Assembly: GCF_963082655.1 (NCBI RefSeq)
Contig: NC_081556.1
Coordinates: forward strand, 156,366,578-156,430,577
Direction of reading: 5' to 3'
Source: Stomoxys calcitrans
Lineage: Eukaryota > Arthropoda > Insecta > Diptera > Muscidae
Length of the DNA stretch: 64,000 nucleotides
Shown: positions 59,871-64,000 of the stretch, in pieces
How positions within the stretch are numbered: position 1 is the first letter of the stretch
How the letters are laid out: every line of letters starts with the position of its first letter
Translations under genes and position numbers: made by a program
Notes under the pieces: model-generated
Told to the model about the DNA's origin: nothing
Database searches by the model: none
What the model saw: the letters and a program-made list of their open reading frames with translations, nothing else

Positions 59871-60525
59871 TGTTGTTGTTGTTGTTGTAGCAGTTTATTG
59901 TGTTCTATCTTTCGTCTGCTTGATTCTGTTGAGTGTCAACACCCAGGAACTCTGCGACTAAGATGGGGTGTCCAAAGGGATCTGGGTCTGAGTCGTGGTC
60001 AACAAGGTTTCGTTATCTGCACCCCAAGTGCTGCCAGCGATTGACTTGAGGACCTTGTTTCTACTTTTGACTTTAACGCAGATTGCTGTGGCATATGGGG
60101 AGAATGTGTAAGAGCTGTCAAATGTGACGCCAAGTATTTTGGGATACTTGATGGTTGGAATCATTTCTCCATCGACCATCACAGTCAGCTCAGTATTCAC
60201 CTCACGCGTATTTGTAGTGAACAATGTGGATGAAGATTTGGTGTCGGATATCTTCAGGTTTCTTGCAGCGAAATATGAGGCAAGCTCGCTGAGGTATCGC
60301 AGATGTCATCAATGGGTGGGGGGCCTGATGCCATGATCGTACAATCGTCCGCATATGATACGATCTCTATGCCGTCTGGAGGGGGTGGAATGGAGGATAG
60401 GTAGAGGTTAAACAGTGCCGGAGAAATCACCCCACCTTGGGGAACTCCCCGTTTCACTCTACGGTGTTTCGACTTCTTATCCCTAAAATTCACAAATGAC
60501 TGGCGACCACACAGATAATTCGCGA
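59871..60525 (-). mobile_element. Jockey-type retrotransposon (family of 1508), RT fragment with internal deletion
   Basis: The minus strand reads LCGRQSFVNFRDKKSK (60510), RVKRGVPQGGVISPALFNLY, SYADDCTIMASGP (60360), then in another frame VMVDGEMIPTIKYPKILGVT and FDSSYTFSPYATAICVK. It then jumps at about 60000 into the 3' UTR with the (CAA)n tail (59871-59887). The C-terminal part present at 1543-1857 is deleted here. Confidence 0.85.
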
Positions 60526-61087
60526 CTCATCGACTCAGTGGTACTCATCTGCGAGTACCACTTCTTGCGCCGGGAAATTGGGCCGCACACTGACCCCAAA
60601 GAGATGACGGCTTGCCAGGATACGTCACTCAGGAGATCAGGGGATGCAATGGAGATTCACCGGGGGGACAAAATCCTGAAATTTGTAAAAATTTCTTTGC
60701 AGAGAATACCGCTTCCGGCATTATTTTGGTCTCTAATTTTCTCTATCTAAGTGTCTGCGGGAAAATTTTCCCGCACGGAAATGCAAAACCTGAAGATTCT
60801 ATCTTAAATCTCTTTCTATGCCAGTTAGTCTAAGACCACTCTCGTGGTCTTAGACTTGACAAAGTGGCCACATTCGTTCATAAAAGTGAATCAACACAAT
60901 GTCATAAGATCAACAACAATTGTTTATAAATGGTAGATTTTACTTAGATTTTCAGTATGGGGCCTCTTATGGATCCCTTCTATGCTCTTGAGATAGTCCC
61001 AAATGTAGCTCTTAAGACCAAAGAGGGCTTATTTTACTTTCAATTTCGATAGAATTTAGTTGTGTTGCGATTGACTGTGTTGTTTGA
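60526..61087. other. Noncoding spacer
   Basis: Nothing recognised apart from a short inverted repeat, GTCTAAGACCACTCTCGTGG with TCTTAGAC (60829-60854). The 5' remainder of the neighbouring element may extend a little into it. Confidence 0.4.
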
Positions 61088-61235
61088 GACCGCGGTAGCG
61101 CAGCGACTAGCACGTCCGCCTATGATGCTGAACGCCCGGGTTCGAATCATGGCTTGAACTTCAATTCGACAGCACTCATTGATATGTGAAAAGTTTGCTT
61201 CTGTTTGTTAAGGGAAAGTTTGTGGGAAAATTTGC
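61088..61235 (+). mobile_element. SINE1, copy g, body deleted
   Basis: The best tRNA-like head in the window: GCGGTAGCGCAGCGACTAGC (A box) and GGGTTCGAATCATGG (B box), then a direct jump to the tail (CGACAGCACTCATTGATATG). It ends about 250 bp before the first Su(z)2 exon. Confidence 0.85.
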
Positions 61236-61487
61236 AATATGAGTTGTGTTGCCACCTTAACATTTATTGGCTTTTGATATTGCCTTCATATAAACCAATT
61301 TCCTTACATAGGGTCAGCAGAAAATCCATGGTAGGCCGGTAATGCCTTTTTTCAGTCCTGTTAATTTTCTAAAAATTGGCTAACATTCTAAGTAGACCTC
61401 GATTATTTTTCCAAGATCCGTTTTTGGTTGTTATTTTCCCAAAAAACTCTTCTCTAACTCCTCTCCTTTGCGAATTTCCCATTTCAG

Positions 61488-61616
61488 GAGGTTTCCTTTT
61501 TTTTATTCAAAACAAGAAAACAAAGCTGAACGTCGTGGCTTTGTGCAATCAAATAGAGGCTCTAGGATAAATTAATACAAAACTAAAAACTACGAAAATA
61601 GCTAAAAAAAAAAATT
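61488..61616 (+). other. Su(z)2: Probable 5' UTR part of the first Su(z)2 coding exon, after a strong splice acceptor
   Basis: A consensus insect 3' splice site lies just upstream: a CTAAC-like branch point (about 61454), a pyrimidine-rich tract and TTTCAG ending at 61487. The 129 bases from there to the ATG contain stops in the coding frame and look like leader. The arrangement implies at least one upstream noncoding exon. Transcription starting inside 61.2-61.6 kb cannot be excluded. Confidence 0.5.
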
Positions 61617-64000
61617 ATGCAACTGCTGACACAATTGACAACAAAAAGTACGGCGACAACTACAACAGGCTGTGCCAGCACAGCGAATAGCAACAACAGC
61701 GCCATCAACACCAATGCAAATCATCAGACCAAGTCAACAGGCAAAATGGATAAATTCTATCCGCCAAGGCCAAAAATCAATGCCTTCAATGAACTGTTCA
61801 AGTGCCAACTGTGTCAGGGTTACCTGATCAATCCGACAACGATAGATGCGTGTACGCATACATGTAAGTACTTATGTAAGGTATTCCAAGTAATGACTTC
61901 TGCAGAGTTTACTTAATAAGAGATTAAACAAAAAAAAATTATATCTCCTCCCTTAGATTGTCGTAGTTGTATTGTCAGGCATTTGAGCGAGGACGAATTC
62001 TGCCCCCAGTGCAAAGGAAATGGAGGCAAGACCTTAAGTCCAGCCAATTTAAAGTAGGTCCCCCCAAAACTTTCCAAAGTCCTGAGTAAAAGAAAAAACT
62101 TCCCCCTTTTTTTTTGTTGTTCTCTACTCTCTCAAGATCCGATAATGTTCTGCGTTCGATCGTCTACAAACTGGTACCTGGTTTATATCAAAAAGAACGT
62201 GAGCGCATAGTGCAATTTGTAAATAATACCAAAAATGAGGCCCCTCAGCCCCTGGGTGGCTCGCCGCCAGAACCCCTTTCTTCGTTGCTGGAAAGTGATG
62301 ATGATTTCATTACAGCCAGAGACTCGATTAGTTTGTCTCTGGAGTTCCATCCCTTTTTGGCCAGTCAATGTGATGAGGCCGATGTGCCGCCCGTTAGATA
62401 TCTCAAGTGTCCGGCCAGTCTTAAGATCACACACTTGAAGCGTTTCCTCTGCTCAAAATTCGACATTGATCCCTGCAATAGGAGAGTGGACATTGAGATT
62501 ATCTACGAGGATGAGGTTTTGCCCAGTGATTTCACGCTCATGGATGTGGCCTATTGTTACCAATACAAGGGGGTAAGTAGAGCTCTCAAAGAAGTGAAGC
62601 TGGCAGGCAAAACATAACCTCATTTCTCTTTTCTCCCCCCCCCCCCCCCCCCCCCCCCCCCTTCACTTTTAGCAATCCCCTCTCAAGCTTTTTTACAGAA
62701 TTCTTCTTTTTAACGATGAGCAACTGGCCAAGCCAGAGCATAAGGAGGCTAGTGTTGAAAAGGTTTCGCCAGAGCCCAGCACCACTAATCTGGAACTAAG
62801 AGCAGATTCCGGCCTAGAGACCAAGAAAGCCATACAGAACTCCTCTTCACTCGCCAAGGCGGCTGCAGACGCTAGGACCAAATCCTCCTCATCCTCACCT
62901 TTTATAACGCCCTCGGCTCCCACCTCCATAGGCAGTAGCAGCAACTCCTCCAAAGTCAAATCACATAAATCGTCGGCTTCGAAGCCCGTCGCCACTCCGC
63001 CATCTGTAAAAATGACCCTCTCCTCGCGACCAGCTGAATCAAAGAAATCGGTTTCAAAAAAATCTTCCCTGGCGGAAGATTTCACTTTGCCCACCACCAC
63101 CACCAACGATTTTAAATCACTGCGCAGCAATGACATACGCTACAGTCATTACGCGGTAACAGCTTCGACTACAGCTCCCCCCACGCCCGCTGCGGCCACG
63201 ACCACGGTGACCACAGGCTCCAAAGTCAAGGTGAAGGCGCCGAAGGAGGAGAAACATGCGTCGTCGAAATGTGATATTGTGGTTAGCATTCCGCACAATC
63301 AAATGCAAGATGAATGGGATTCCAAGCCTTTGTCACAGTTGAAGACGGCCAGCAAGAAATCGCCAAATACTCCTCCGGCCGCCCTCAGCTACTCGACCGT
63401 GGTGGAGGAGACAAAGCCAACGGATGCCAATAAGAAGGTGAGGAATGTGCCAAAGCTCAAGATAGAGTTGAACAGCTTGAAGACCAAGCTGATTGAGAAG
63501 CCCAAGTCGGCAGACATTCGACTGGACACGCTGATGATAACGCACCCTCACAAGCCCCGAAAGTTTTCGCTGGACGAGCCTCAGGCCATTGCGAATGACA
63601 AGGTTGACTTGCAGACCTATGTGAAGAACATAGGTCTGAAGCCCATAGAGGTGCAGACCAACACCAGTACCCCAACTACTCCCCATACTCCCTTGGAGAC
63701 GGAGCTTTCGGAAAAGTTCACTCCCAATGCCTCGCCGCGTTCTTCTTGTTCCTCTTCGACCACCTCCTCATCGAATGGCTATCTTCATGTGACGGGGGAG
63801 ATTTCAAAATCCTCCTCCTCCTCGCACAAGAAGCGCAAGAAAAAACATTCCAAAGAGCCACGTGACTCCAAGAGAAAGAAAATGCACGCGGAAATCTCCT
63901 CCCATGCTGCGGACGAGAGTCTAAAGATGAAGGTGAAGCTGACAACACCGTTGAGCATTAAACCTTCCAAATTGGAGAGTAAAAAATCACCACCATCCTC
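61617..64000 (+). CDS. Su(z)2: Su(z)2 orthologue, PcG RING-finger/RAWUL protein (5' part, four exons, runs off window)
   Basis: Exons are 61617-61863, 61957-62053, 62137-62572 and 62673 to the window end. All introns are GT-AG (93, 83 and 100 bp) and the joins keep one open frame of 702 residues with no stop. Residues 63-101 form a complete C3HC4 RING (Cys63, Cys66, Cys79, His81, Cys84, Cys87, Cys98, Cys101), with Tyr83 split across the first junction. The stretch VYKLVPGLYQKE (124-135) follows, then a RAWUL domain at about 178-274 crossing the third junction. Exon 4 is Ser/Thr/Lys-rich and carries blocks that I recall as conserved in fly Su(z)2: DFKSLRSNDIRYSHYAV (406-422), DIVVSIPHNQM (461-471), KLKIELNSLKTKL (521-533), and a basic stretch at 646-663. 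Family knowledge: Psc and Su(z)2 act in nuclear Polycomb repressive complex 1 with the Sce/Ring partner and compact chromatin through the long tail. Start: the first ATG has A at -3; Met44 (61746) has the better context (A at -3, G at +4). The paralogue Psc is the main alternative, but the tail blocks favour Su(z)2. Confidence 0.9.
62635..62661 (+). repeat. 27-base C homopolymer in Su(z)2 intron 3
   Basis: An uninterrupted C run ends 11 bases before the acceptor AG (62671-62672), so it stands in for the polypyrimidine tract. Such runs are hard to sequence and the true length may differ. Confidence 0.9.

Noticed and set aside
62573..62617. Reading through the third donor to the stop at 62617 as a short protein end
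   Set aside because: The 62573 GTAAGT donor and the 62672 acceptor join the RAWUL domain cleanly (YQYKG to QSPLKLFYRILLF); read-through would truncate the domain.
62693..63136. 147-residue minus ORF, and others at 63333-63686 and 63718-63948
   Set aside because: Antisense shadows of Su(z)2 exon 4, whose + strand frame is continuous and family-conserved.

Overview
The window reads as euchromatic nuclear DNA of a calyptrate fly, probably a muscid such as Musca or Stomoxys. It is AT-rich, with introns of 80-100 bp, decayed insect retrotransposons and mariner-type elements, and long stretches with no gene. The species call rests on repeat style and on the one recognisable gene. It is an inference.

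Only one host protein-coding gene can be supported: the 5' part of a Su(z)2 (Suppressor of zeste 2) orthologue on the + strand, from 61,617 to beyond the window end. Four exons are visible. They encode a complete C3HC4 RING finger, a RAWUL domain and the start of the long low-complexity tail typical of the insect Psc/Su(z)2 group. A strong splice acceptor at 61,487 points to a noncoding first exon upstream. The best core-promoter candidate (initiator-like element plus correctly spaced DPE) is at 46,033 in a repeat-free island at 45.1-47.4 kb, so the first intron may be about 15 kb long and filled with repeats.

Most of the rest is transposable-element debris. Non-LTR retrotransposon remnants are an RTE-type element (8.0-11.1 kb, plus a 3' piece at 24.2-25.0 kb), two Jockey-type pieces (1.5-2.1 and 59.9-60.5 kb), two elements joined 5' to 5' at 21.17 kb, an R1-type element (31.05-33.03 kb) and several pieces of one or more families with an RNase H or zinc-knuckle tail. 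DNA-transposon remnants are mariner-type genes at 2.3-2.9, 3.4-3.85 and 22.4-22.75 kb, four 150-237 bp mariner MITEs, two near-identical 221-232 bp MITEs, a 503 bp pogo-like MITE and a foldback element. A tRNA-derived SINE of about 304 bp recurs at least eight times, and a second tRNA-like SINE is present.

The most striking structure is a set of about fifteen blocks of 0.5-1.7 kb carrying diverged tandem units that keep a period of 153 bp in at least three sequence subfamilies. The blocks share terminal modules: one end has a palindrome with perfect 10 bp arms in the best copies, the other a TACCC/GGGTA hairpin. One block splits a SINE, so these blocks behave as mobile elements. Because 153 is 51 codons, the blocks create long ORFs on both strands that should not be annotated as genes.

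Between the repeats are islands free of recognisable repeats (6.1-7.2, 16.0-17.1, 27.6-28.8, 37.5-38.1, 45.1-47.4, 51.0-53.3 kb), possible regulatory DNA of the Su(z)2 region.
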